Of a stretch of DNA of 64,000 bases, positions 17,822 through 25,754 are shown piece by piece. The DNA is from Chloroflexota bacterium (lineage in GTDB: Bacteria > Chloroflexota > Dehalococcoidia > Lucifugimonadales > UBA3495): NCBI GenBank assembly GCA_028875055.1, contig JAPPGG010000027.1:1-64000 (forward strand), written 5' to 3'. The notes under the pieces were generated by a model that saw only the letters and a program-made list of their open reading frames with translations, was not told the origin of the DNA and did not search any database. Position numbers and translations under genes: made by a program. Position 1 is the first letter of the stretch. Every line of letters starts with the position of its first letter.

Positions 17822-18814
17822 ATGAATGAAGATAAGCGCAAAATACAGATTTGGCTCGACGAAGAGGGTGATTCCCTGACTGTGACCTGGGGTTTCGAAA
17901 AGGGTTATTACTCTGAGACCGACAATGAGCAAGTATTGGTGCGACTGGATATACAGGGAAACATCCAAGGTGTCCAGGTAGATAGTCTCGAAAGTATTAG
18001 AAACAGAGTTGTAGAAGCCCATCACTCTAGCGCATGGTGGGAGCAACTCGGAAAGGACAACAGGGGCAGCCGTCCCCGGTGCGTGTTACTGATGGGTGGG
18101 GACAAGGAAGAGGTTGCCAGGCGTTTGACCCAGCTGGTAGGTATTCCCGATGTCCTGGTGCGTTCGGTGGACACGTGGATGCCCAGGGGCAAGCCATTGA
18201 AGCTCCAGGGCAACAAATGGGACAAATCCCCAATTCATGAAGCTGAACTCGACAAAGCAGCCACTCTCCTGGACAGCAAGACAAGGGACCATCTTCGAAG
18301 CTGGTGGCTGGCTGCAGGCAGGAATCCCAGGACACCCAATTGGGACATTGCCAGCACCTGTTCAATCGGCGGTAAACAGGGTCTGCTCTTGATTGAAGCG
18401 AAGGCCCACGCCGCCGAGCTTGCTCCCAAGTCTGACAAGTGCGGCAGTAACAATATGGATAACCTGCGCCGCATATCTGAAGCTATTTCGCAAGCCAACG
18501 TAGGCCTGCGTACAGCAACAGAGGGGAATTGGAACCTGTCGAGCGACCACCACTACCAACTCTCCAACCGATTCGCCTGGGCGTGGAAACTGGCGTCTCT
18601 CGGCATACCAGTCGTCCTGGTTTATTTGGGGTTCCTCCATGCCCGGGACATGGCGGGAAAAAAGCTGTTCGAATCCCGTGAAGCCTGGGAGCAGAGTGTC
18701 AAGAAGTATGGCGAAGAGGTTGTGGACAACAGTTGCTGGGGACAGAGCCTGGACATAGAAGGCACCCCCTTGCTGCCGCTAATCCGCTCCTGCGAACAGG
18801 CCTTCTATCCCTGA
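17822..18814 (+). CDS. DUF2283-like domain fused to PD-(D/E)XK-like domain
   Basis: 330 residues. Residues 1-65 (IQIWLDEEGDSLTV, SETDNEQVLVRLDIQGNIQG) look like DUF2283, a small beta-rich domain usually found alone as a toxin partner. The remaining 265 residues are a separate domain. Asp175 in TPNWDIASTC and Glu192-x-Lys194 in GLLLIEAKAHAAEL form a PD-(D/E)XK-like core, followed by HYQLSNRFAWAWKLASLGIPVVLVYLGFL, a well-ordered alpha/beta segment. No frameshift separates the two parts. A nuclease attached to a probable antitoxin domain, directly behind a BECR-like gene, is an unusual arrangement. Function unknown. Confidence 0.65.
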   Translation: MNEDKRKIQIWLDEEGDSLTVTWGFEKGYYSETDNEQVLVRLDIQGNIQGVQVDSLESIRNRVVEAHHSSAWWEQLGKDNRGSRPRCVLLMGGDKEEVARRLTQLVGIPDVLVRSVDTWMPRGKPLKLQGNKWDKSPIHEAELDKAATLLDSKTRDHLRSWWLAAGRNPRTPNWDIASTCSIGGKQGLLLIEAKAHAAELAPKSDKCGSNNMDNLRRISEAISQANVGLRTATEGNWNLSSDHHYQLSNRFAWAWKLASLGIPVVLVYLGFLHARDMAGKKLFESREAWEQSVKKYGEEVVDNSCWGQSLDIEGTPLLPLIRSCEQAFYP

Positions 18815-18929
18815 CCTGCGGGGGTTCCGACAGTCGCACACTTTTGGGCGCAGGGTTCACTTGTTGCCTGCGCCCCGCTGGTTTAAAGTAGCTTCAAATT
18901 TCCCACTGATCAGAAAGCGGGGGTGTTCC

Positions 18930-20078
18930 ATGCAGTTTGGCCTGGCTTACGAGATGCAGCGACCGGCCCTGGATGACCATGCGGTTATTGAAGAGACAAT
19001 TGAGCAGTGCGTGCTGGCGGACGAGATGGGGTTTGATTACGTGTGGTTTGTTGAGCACCACTTCCTGACCACCTTTTCGTCGTCGCCTTGCCCGGAGGTT
19101 ATATTCGGGGCGCTGAGCCGCCTGACCAAGAACATCCGGCTGGGGTTCGGGGTAGTCATTTTGCCGTATCACCATCCGGTCAGGGTGGCGGAGCGGGTGG
19201 CAATGGTGGACCACCTGTCCAATGGTCGGGTAGATTTCGGCACGGGCCGGTCCGCGCCCTACGAGCAGACGGGCATGGGCATTGACCCAAGGGACAGCCG
19301 CGACATGTGGGAAGAGTCGCTGTCCATGGTCCCGAAGATCTGGGAGTCGGACTATTTTGAGTGGGACGGCAGGTTCTGGAAGGTGCCGCCGAGGCAGGTG
19401 CTGCCGAAGCCCTACCAGAAGCCTCACCCACCCATCTGGGTGGCAGCTCTGCAGCCGACAACCTATCAACTGGCGGCCCGGAAGGGCATAGGCGTCATGG
19501 CGCTGGGCGTCAGCGCGCCGTCGGTGCTGGAGCCCCATATACAGGACTACCGGACGACCATCAAGGAAGCGGACCCGGTGGGCGGATTCGTCAACAACCA
19601 GTGGCTGAGTTCGATCTTTGGCTACTGCGGTGAGGACAACCACGAGGCGCGGGAACTGTGCGCCAACTCGCTGAAGACCTTCTTCGGCCCAGGGCGTCCT
19701 TACGTTCAGGACCAGAAGGACATTTACTCGCGGCTACTGGAGCAGTGGGGCGGGATTCCCGAGCACCTGGTGCACAATTTTTCACGGTACATTGACGTGA
19801 AGGAAGTGACCGATGAGGGGGCGGCGACGCAGTTTGACCTGTCGGGCGGGAGCGCGCTGGCCCAGAAGATATGGGAGGAGATGGACTCGGATACGCTGGC
19901 AGAACGGGGAGTGATTGTGGCGGGGGACCCGGAAAGCTGCATCAACGCGGTGAAACTGCACGAGGCGACGGGGGTGGACCAGGTGCAGTTCCTGATGGCG
20001 ACCGAGACCATCGGCCACGAGCAGGTGATGAAGTCCATTGAGCTGTTCGGGAAGCACGTGATACCGGCGTTCAATTAG
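18930..20078 (+). CDS. LLM class flavin-dependent monooxygenase 1
   Basis: 382 residues from the ATG at 18930 (MQFGLAYEMQRP); a start 69 bases upstream is less likely, as family proteins begin here. It is a TIM-barrel bacterial luciferase-like protein: VWFVEHHFL early, then IRLGFGVVILPYHHPVRVAE, DHLSNGRVDFGTGRS and PKPYQKPHPPIWVAA. The fold uses reduced FMN or F420 to oxygenate or reduce organic substrates. An inserted 230-300 region and GVIVAGDPESCINAV near the C-terminus are typical of the long subgroup. It lies alone on the plus strand, convergent with the aldolase gene. Substrate unknown. Confidence 0.88.
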   Translation: MQFGLAYEMQRPALDDHAVIEETIEQCVLADEMGFDYVWFVEHHFLTTFSSSPCPEVIFGALSRLTKNIRLGFGVVILPYHHPVRVAERVAMVDHLSNGRVDFGTGRSAPYEQTGMGIDPRDSRDMWEESLSMVPKIWESDYFEWDGRFWKVPPRQVLPKPYQKPHPPIWVAALQPTTYQLAARKGIGVMALGVSAPSVLEPHIQDYRTTIKEADPVGGFVNNQWLSSIFGYCGEDNHEARELCANSLKTFFGPGRPYVQDQKDIYSRLLEQWGGIPEHLVHNFSRYIDVKEVTDEGAATQFDLSGGSALAQKIWEEMDSDTLAERGVIVAGDPESCINAVKLHEATGVDQVQFLMATETIGHEQVMKSIELFGKHVIPAFN

Positions 20079-20228
20079 GGGGTAGGGGGTCTGCAGAACG
20101 CCAGCCAGACTGGCAAAGAGGGGGCTTGAGGGAAACCAGGGCCAGGGAGGGGAGAGTCCTCCGTGGCCCTTTCAATTTGTTGAAATGGGGCGAAGGCGTC
20201 TTCCTTTTCCTGTCTTGTATTCCCGAGA

Positions 20229-20253
20229 GGGGGCGGCCTTTGTTGCCGCCCCC
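20229..20253. terminator. Hairpin between convergent genes
   Basis: GGGGGCGGC at 20229-20237 and its exact complement at 20245-20253 enclose a 7-base loop. It lies between the monooxygenase (plus) and the aldolase (minus), so it probably ends transcription from one or both sides. No strong T-tract follows. Confidence 0.55.
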
Positions 20254-20281
20254 TGGGTTTCGGGAAGCGCGCTCCGGAAGG

Positions 20282-21055
20282 CTAGCCCCGCATCGTGCTC
20301 AAAAAACCGTCGCCGCCGGCGCGGATCATGTCCTGGGCGCCGATGGACATCAGCTGGACACCGCGGCTGGCGAAATGCTGGAAGCGGGGGACGTTGTTGA
20401 GGGACATGCCCGCGCCGGCGACGCCGATGGCCTTACCCTCGGCTTTGGTCCCTTCGATTACCTTGTCAATGGCCGCGTCCAGCTCGGCGGGAGTGGCCAT
20501 GCCCATGGTCTGGGTGAGGTCGCTGCTGCCCACGAGGAGGGCGTCAACGCCGGGGACGGAGGCTATTTCGCGGACGTTCTCCACCGCTTCGGGTGTCTCG
20601 ATCATAACGATGACCAGCACCTCGCGGTTGGCGGAGGCGTAGTACTCGGGGGTGGACAGTCCGGCGCCGAAGCGGTTGGTGCGGCCACCGGTGGCGCTGC
20701 TGCGGTCCCCGTCGGGGTAGTGGTGAGAGGCGCGGGCCACGCCCTCGGCTTCCTCCCGGGTGGAGATGTGGGGGACTATGAGCCCCTGCACGCCCCGGTC
20801 CAGAAAGCGCAGGATGGTGGAAGGGTAGGCGTTGGGAATGCGGGCGATGGGAGTCAGGTCGTATAGCTCGGCGGCGCGCACCATGTTTTCGGTCTCGGAA
20901 TCGTTGGATGAGCCGTGTTCGCAGTCAATCCACACCCAGTCGAACCCCATGACGCCGTAGAGTTCCACGAGGCCGGGGGCGTAGAAATTGATGCTGGCGC
21001 CGAGGGCCACCTGGCCTTCGTTGATTTTTGCCTTGGTCAAGTTTGTGCGGACCAT
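20282..21055 (-). CDS. HpcH/HpaI family aldolase
   Basis: 257 residues from the ATG at 21055, chosen because AGGAGACGAT precedes it; an in-frame ATG 30 bases upstream has no such site. It is a TIM-barrel class II pyruvate aldolase family protein. The catalytic His is in WIDCEHGSS (His47), the substrate-binding Arg72 in ARIPNAYPS, and the metal ligand Glu in VMIETPEAVENV, followed by PGVDALLVGSSDLTQTMG. It would cleave a 2-keto-3-deoxy or 4-hydroxy-2-oxo acid to pyruvate (or glyoxylate) and an aldehyde. It stands just downstream of the RNase P RNA gene on the same strand. Confidence 0.9.
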   Translation of the reverse strand: MVRTNLTKAKINEGQVALGASINFYAPGLVELYGVMGFDWVWIDCEHGSSNDSETENMVRAAELYDLTPIARIPNAYPSTILRFLDRGVQGLIVPHISTREEAEGVARASHHYPDGDRSSATGGRTNRFGAGLSTPEYYASANREVLVIVMIETPEAVENVREIASVPGVDALLVGSSDLTQTMGMATPAELDAAIDKVIEGTKAEGKAIGVAGAGMSLNNVPRFQHFASRGVQLMSIGAQDMIRAGGDGFLSTMRG

Positions 21056-21138
21056 ATCGTCTCCTGAAGCTGGGTTAGCAGGCAACGGGCGGCAGGACCC
21101 TTCCGGCGCCGCTGCCGGGGTACGGGGGAAGGTCGAGG

Positions 21139-21637
21139 GAGAGGGCCGGGCAAGACCTGTAAGCCGGGTTCTGTATCCTGGCGGCCATACGCCGACAGGA
21201 CGGTGACCATCTATCTAGCCCCCTGCGATGCGGTCGGGTGGACCGACGCAGGTCCGCGCGCGAGAAGCGAGCGGGACGACGTTGCCGTCGGGGTCGAGCA
21301 GCCAACCCGGGGACGAGCCGGACGCCCATAGTCCCCCTATTCGGCCTTGCTCCAGGTGGGGTTTAGCCGTCGCTGTGTCGCCACAAGCGACCGGACGCTC
21401 TTACCGTCCGATTTCAACCTTACCTCCGGCACTCAGGCAGTCCATTGCGGGGAATGGGCTGCGCGGGTTCATGGCGGAGGCGGTATGTTTCTGTGCCACT
21501 TTCCGTCCCCTGGCGCAGTGGTCAAACTGCATCAGAAGCCTGGGAGTTACCCAGCACCCTGTCCGGTGGAGCCCGGACTTTCCTCCCCGGCGAGAATAAC
21601 TCGCCGCGGCGGCCACCCGGACTTGCCCAGCCTCTCC
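21139..21637 (-). ncRNA. rnpB: RNase P RNA, bacterial type A-like
   Basis: On the minus strand the conserved blocks appear in order: GAGGAAAGTCCGGGCTCC, ACAGGGTGCTGGGTAAC, GGTAAGAGCGTCCGG, AAACCCCACCTGGAGCAAG, GGCCGAATAGG, AGATAGATGGTCACC and ACAGAACCCGGCTTACAG. The ends GGAGAGGCTGGGCAAG and CTTGCCCGGCCCTCTC pair to form P1 and set the boundaries to within a few bases. At about 499 nt it is longer than most bacterial RNase P RNAs, with extra GC-rich sequence between the third and fourth blocks. It is the catalytic subunit of tRNA 5' maturation. A zinc-ribbon coiled-coil gene is encoded just upstream. Confidence 0.93.
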
Positions 21638-21711
21638 GGATCCAATCTAGCATAGGGGTATAGGGCGGTCAAGGAAGGTTTAGACGGGGCAGCAATCTGC
21701 CTGGAAAAGTA

Positions 21712-21742
21712 CCATCCCCCGGAAGTCTGTTCCGGGGGATGG
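21712..21742 (-). terminator. Rho-independent terminator
   Basis: CCATCCCCCGGAA (21712-21724) pairs perfectly with TTCCGGGGGATGG (21730-21742) across a 5-base loop. On the minus strand it is followed by TACTTTTCC. It would end the zinc-ribbon gene's transcript and separate it from rnpB. Confidence 0.75.
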
Positions 21743-21773
21743 CGCCTGGTTGCCGGTATCAGGGAAGAGGGCT

Positions 21774-22475
21774 TCAGCCGGGAAGGAGGATGCGGCCGCA
21801 GTTGTTGCAGAGGACAGTTTGGCGGCCGTTGCGGACGCGCTGGAGGTGCTGGGAGGGCAGGGACATGCGGCAGGCCTGGCAGAGACCCCTTACGACGCGG
21901 GCGAGGGCCTGGCCGCCCTTGCTGCGGCGCAGACCTTCGTACCGGGTCAACTCCACGGGTTCTACGCATGAGGCCAGGCTGTTGCGGTCTTTATTCAGAG
22001 CTTCCTGCCGGTCGGAAAGCTGCTCAAGCTGCTGCCAGAGTTCGGCCTGGCGGGTGTCCCATGCGGACTGGGTATCGGCCAGATGCTGTTCCAGGCCAGC
22101 AATACGGGTACGGGCATCCTCAGCCTGCAGGGACATCTCAAGCAGTCGGACGTCCATTTGTTCCAGGGTGTGCCGGACGTTGTTGGCTTCCAGCTGCAGG
22201 GCTTCGAGGTCCCTGGGATTCTCTACGGCCCCGCCATAGAGTTGCTCTTCCAGGGAGGTGGACCGCTCCCGCTGGCTGCCGGTCTCCAGCTGAAGCTCCC
22301 GGTGGCTGGACTGAATCTGCTGCAAATCAGCCCTGGCCTGCTCCAGAGACTCCTCAATTTTGTCCAGTGATAGCCGCCCCTCCAACTCCCGCTCCACTTC
22401 CGCAATTTGACCGTTGACACCGTCCAGGTCTAGGTCCACTTCCTGGAGGGTGTAGAGCTGCTTGAGAGTGGTCAT
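21774..22475 (-). CDS. C4-type zinc ribbon coiled-coil protein (CT398/DUF164-like)
   Basis: 233 residues. About residues 1-165 are a long coiled coil (repeating LEQARADLQQIQSSHREL, LEEQLYGG, VRHTLEQMDVRLLEM). The C-terminal zinc ribbon has Cys-x2-Cys in GLCQACRMSLPSQ and Cys-x2-Cys in TVLCNNCGRIL. The short PRDLEALQLE after a YGG turn is a hallmark of this family. The members bind nucleic acid or flagellar or secretion components in different bacteria, and their role is not settled. Location next to rnpB is seen in several bacterial groups. Length is normal for the family. Confidence 0.9.
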   Translation of the reverse strand: MTTLKQLYTLQEVDLDLDGVNGQIAEVERELEGRLSLDKIEESLEQARADLQQIQSSHRELQLETGSQRERSTSLEEQLYGGAVENPRDLEALQLEANNVRHTLEQMDVRLLEMSLQAEDARTRIAGLEQHLADTQSAWDTRQAELWQQLEQLSDRQEALNKDRNSLASCVEPVELTRYEGLRRSKGGQALARVVRGLCQACRMSLPSQHLQRVRNGRQTVLCNNCGRILLPG

Positions 22476-23064
22476 TCTGACCCGTTCCTACGTACAGATA
22501 GCCAATTAGAACCGCCTGATAACGAATCGGCCCTATTGATTCTATTGAGCGCCACTTGCCGTGTCAATGACAACTATAATTATGATAAATAGTTGGCTGT
22601 TGTATTGCACGGCGAAATACCGGCCGGATGGGGCAGGACCGGGAGTGTTGAGGGGGGCGGTTTTGACGATGCTGTTGGAGAGAAAATAGGGGAAGAAGCC
22701 AGGTATGCGGAGGTAGGGTACTGCCAGGTAAGTCGCCCTGAGGTGGGCGGATGGGCCGGGTGCGGGCGGGCTTGGTCACCAGGGCAATCACGCTCCAATT
22801 AAACGTCATGCTGAGCGAAGCCGAAGCATCTAAAATCTATCCCCGGAACCACCTTCACAACCCGCAGCCGGGCTGAGGATGAACACTTCAGGCCCTTCGG
22901 CAAGCTCAGGGCGACATGAACTTTGCCTACCGAACCAGGTCCCCTGTAGCCTGCATCTATAGCGCGTTTGCCCTGCCTGGGTCACTTGATCTGGCACGAG
23001 GGCTGCCGGGGGTTTGCTATACTCGTCTGAATCCTGATTGCTGGGCATTTGGCGGGGATTATTG
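22476..23064. other. Intergenic region with MITE-A copy 2
   Basis: No gene is supported in this gap between divergent genes. The MITE-like element at 22780-22975 takes up about a third. The AT-rich stretch around 22560-22600 (ATAATTATGATAAATAG) may hold promoters for the zinc-ribbon gene, but I cannot assign boxes. Confidence 0.5.
22780..22975. mobile_element. MITE-A copy 2 (196 bp)
   Basis: Begins CAGGGCAATCACGC and ends GCGCGTTTGCCCTG. The interior is the same as in the other copies, with GTCATGCTGAGCGAAGCC near the left and GGCAAGCTCAGGGCGACATG near the right. Flanks GCTTGGTCAC and CCTGGGTCAC agree at 8 of 10 positions, fitting an old target duplication. Confidence 0.8.
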
Positions 23065-24327
23065 ATGCGAATTCTACATTTTGCGGACCTGCATATCGGC
23101 GTGGAAAACTACGGGCGGCTGGACCCGGCTACGGGGTTGTCCACGCGGCTGGCGGACTTTCTAGGGGCGCTGGACGAAGTGGTGGAGTTTGCCCTCGCCC
23201 AGCAAATTGACCTGCTACTGCTGGCAGGGGACGCCTACAAGGGCAGGGACCCATCCCAGACCCACCAGCGGGAGTTTGCAAGCCGGCTGTTCCGAGTGGC
23301 GTCGGCGGGAATACCGGTGTTTTTGCTGGTGGGAAATCACGACCTGCCCAACGCCAGCAGCCGGGCCAACGCGGTGGAAATATTCCCGACGTTGCAGGTG
23401 CCCAACGTTTATATCGGTGACAACCTGCAGACTTACATGGTCAGCACCCCCGCCGGCCCGCTGCAGGTATTGGCAGTTCCCTGGCCCCGCCGGGGGCGAC
23501 TGCTCAGCCGGGAGGAGTCGAGGGGCTTGACCATCGACCAGGTGCGCGAGGAAATTGAGAGCAGGATGACCGAAGCCATTGCCCAGCGAGCCAGGGAACT
23601 GGACCCGGACATTCCGGCCATCCTGACGGGGCACGTGACCATCAACGGTTCCACGACAGGTACGGAACGATCCATGATGCTGGGAAACGACCATGTGCTT
23701 TTGGCAAGCGCAGTGCACCGTCCCGAGCTGGAGTACGTGGCCCTGGGACATATCCACAAACACCAGGTGTTGAGGCGCGAGGCGCCCACTATGGCTTACT
23801 CGGGTAGCCTGCAAAGGGTGGACTTTTCGGAGGAGAAGGACGAAAAGGGCTTTTGCGTGGTGGACCTGGACACACAGGCGCCGCAGGGCCAGCGCTTAAC
23901 GAGCTTTGAATTCCAGAAGGTGAACGCGCGAAGGTTCGTGACGGTGGAGGTTACGATTGCCCCGGGCGAACCCGACCCTACGGCGGCGGTCATCCGCGCC
24001 ATCGGCCGCCATGACGTGGAGGACGCGGTGGTAAGGGTACGGATACGACTGCCGGCGGAGGCGGAGGCGGGATTGAGGGAAGGCGAAATCAGGCAGGCGC
24101 TGCAGTCGGCCCATTTTATCGCGGCCATCAGCCACGATGTCGAGGGTGCGCGGCGCACCAGGCTGGCCAGCGGTGAGTCGGAAGGGCTGCAACCCCTGCA
24201 GGCGCTGCGCATTTACGTGGAGGGAAGGGATACTACTCCAGAGAGGGCAGAGAAGATTCTGCAATACGGCGAGGAAATTATAAGCGAGATAGAGCTCGGA
24301 GTGGCCGACCCCGCCGACCAGGTTTAG
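23065..24327 (+). CDS. sbcD: DNA repair exonuclease SbcD/Mre11-like
   Basis: 420 residues from ATG 23065 (MRILHFADLHIG); nine extra upstream residues are not conserved. Calcineurin-like phosphoesterase motifs: Asp8 and His10 in FADLHIG, Asp56 in LLLAGDAYKG, Asn91-His92 in LVGNHDLP, His in ILTGHVTI, and GHIHKHQ. This is the double-metal nuclease core of SbcD. It would process hairpins and double-strand break ends together with the SMC-like ATPase SbcC. No sbcC follows; the next gene is a peptidase. It may be complemented by an unlinked sbcC or be an orphan family member. Confidence 0.9.
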   Translation: MRILHFADLHIGVENYGRLDPATGLSTRLADFLGALDEVVEFALAQQIDLLLLAGDAYKGRDPSQTHQREFASRLFRVASAGIPVFLLVGNHDLPNASSRANAVEIFPTLQVPNVYIGDNLQTYMVSTPAGPLQVLAVPWPRRGRLLSREESRGLTIDQVREEIESRMTEAIAQRARELDPDIPAILTGHVTINGSTTGTERSMMLGNDHVLLASAVHRPELEYVALGHIHKHQVLRREAPTMAYSGSLQRVDFSEEKDEKGFCVVDLDTQAPQGQRLTSFEFQKVNARRFVTVEVTIAPGEPDPTAAVIRAIGRHDVEDAVVRVRIRLPAEAEAGLREGEIRQALQSAHFIAAISHDVEGARRTRLASGESEGLQPLQALRIYVEGRDTTPERAEKILQYGEEIISEIELGVADPADQV

Positions 24328-24446
24328 TAACTATCTCAAAAGGCAGGATAAGCATCGCAGCTAACGGTGAGGTCATACTGGGTAATTTCTCACCCCCATC
24401 CTAACCTTCCCCCGTTAAGGGGGAAGGGACTCTTGAGATAGTTTCT
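24326..24446. repeat. 121-bp element with AGTAACTATCTCAA termini
   Basis: AGTAACTATCTCAA at the left and the complement of TTGAGATAGTTTCT at the right differ at one position. Inside is a CCATCCTAACCTTCCCCC / GGGGGAAGGG palindrome of the same flavour as at 765-978 and 37263-37309. The left end overlaps the sbcD stop codon, so insertion into the 3' end of the gene is likely. No transposase. Confidence 0.6.
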
Positions 24447-24767
24447 TAGTGGGCGAATAAACACGGGTCCTTCAGCCAGGCGCCTGGGTGAGCAATTCCG
24501 GGTCGCGTTTCAACAGCTTGACACCCGTTTTGGCTGCCCGTAAACTGCCCCTTGCAATCCACCCGCAGCGGGGGGTTAGCGGCCGGTTGTACCGGCAGAC
24601 TCTTTTCCAGGCACGGTGGGCCGCTGGGATCCTGTGTTGACCGAGACGGCCAAAGTTGAATGTCGCGTTTGAGGACAGCCGAAAAAGCTGCGCCGTTGTG
24701 GGGCGCGGCTTTATTTTTGTCCACCGGCGATGACCGGCTTAACCCTGGATTTGGACGATAGCAGAGA
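24328..24767. other. Intergenic region after sbcD
   Basis: Apart from the 121-bp inverted-repeat element and the terminator-like hairpin near 24683-24712, I see no gene and no regulatory motif here. Confidence 0.5.
24683..24718 (+). terminator. Probable rho-independent terminator
   Basis: AAAAGCTGCGCC pairs imperfectly with GGGCGCGGCTTT around a short loop, followed on the plus strand by TTATTTTTG. It probably stops transcription coming from sbcD before the peptidase operon. Confidence 0.65.
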
Positions 24768-25754
24768 ATGAACACAACCCTGACTGCGGTATCGGGAATT
24801 GAGGTTGGCCACTATACGGACGTGGCCAACGGAACTGGATGCACGGTCATCCTGGCCCGAGAGGGAGCGTCCGGGGGCGTGGACGTGCGGGGCGGGTCGC
24901 CAGGCACGCGGGAGACCGACTTGCTGCAACCGATGCACCGGGTGGACCGGGTCCACGGGGTGGTACTGAGCGGGGGCAGCGCCTACGGGCTGGATGCCGC
25001 GTCGGGGGTAATGCGATACCTGGAAGAGCAGGGCATTGGCGTGCGGGTGGGAGCGGCCCTGGTGCCCATAGTTGCTTCCGCGATTCTGTTCGACCTGAAT
25101 ATGATCACCAACAAGGTGAGACCGGGCCCGGAGGAGGGGTACGCCGCCGCCCTGTCCGCCAGCGCCAGCGCGGCGCCGGAAGGCACGACGGGGGCGGGCA
25201 CGGGCGCGACGGTGGGAAAACTCCTGGGGCCGGAGCGGGCGGTAAAGGGGGGCATTGGCAGCGCGGCGACAACCCTGCCGGATGGGACCACCGTGGCGGC
25301 GCTGATCGCGGTCAACGCGGTGGGCGATGTGGTGGACCACCGGACCGGTCGGGCGCTGGCGGCTCCCAGGCGGACCTCGGGGGCCGGCTTTGTATCATCG
25401 GTCCAGGCATTGCTGACGGGAGCGTCGCCAGGAGAAGCGGAGCTACCGCCGACAATGGGGAACACGACCATCGGGGTGGTGGCGACCGACGCCACGTTGA
25501 CCAAGGAAGAGGCAAACTGGGTGGCGCGGATGAGCCACGACGGCCTGGCGTTGACCATCCGGCCGTGCCACACGCCGAGGGACGGGGACTCCATGTTCGT
25601 AATGGCCAGCAATCGTCGCCAGCCGCCGGGAGACTTGACCAGCATTGGCGCGGCAGCAGTGGAAATGACGGCCCAGGCTGTTTTGCGGGCGGTTACGACC
25701 GCCACCGGGCTGGGGGGCATACCCTCGGTCAGCGAGCTTGAACGTGAAGGCTGA
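24768..25754 (+). CDS. P1 family (DmpA/BapA-type) aminopeptidase
   Basis: 328 residues. It has the signature of P1/S58 self-processing peptidases: IEVGHYTDVANGTGCTVILA at the N-terminus, HGVVLSGGSAYGLDAASGV, GTGATVGKLLG, and GNTTIGVVATDATLTK (residues 231-246). The first Thr of GNTT is the likely autocleavage and nucleophile residue, giving alpha and beta chains. DmpA relatives remove N-terminal D- or L-residues or beta-amino acids. It starts a plus-strand group: the next gene overlaps its last codons, then panB follows. Overlap with the DUF2520 gene implies translational coupling, though a shared pathway with pantothenate is not obvious. Confidence 0.9.
   Translation: MNTTLTAVSGIEVGHYTDVANGTGCTVILAREGASGGVDVRGGSPGTRETDLLQPMHRVDRVHGVVLSGGSAYGLDAASGVMRYLEEQGIGVRVGAALVPIVASAILFDLNMITNKVRPGPEEGYAAALSASASAAPEGTTGAGTGATVGKLLGPERAVKGGIGSAATTLPDGTTVAALIAVNAVGDVVDHRTGRALAAPRRTSGAGFVSSVQALLTGASPGEAELPPTMGNTTIGVVATDATLTKEEANWVARMSHDGLALTIRPCHTPRDGDSMFVMASNRRQPPGDLTSIGAAAVEMTAQAVLRAVTTATGLGGIPSVSELEREG

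Noticed and set aside
24446-24775. 109-residue minus-strand frame before the P1 peptidase
   Set aside because: It runs over the terminator hairpin and has no domain pattern.
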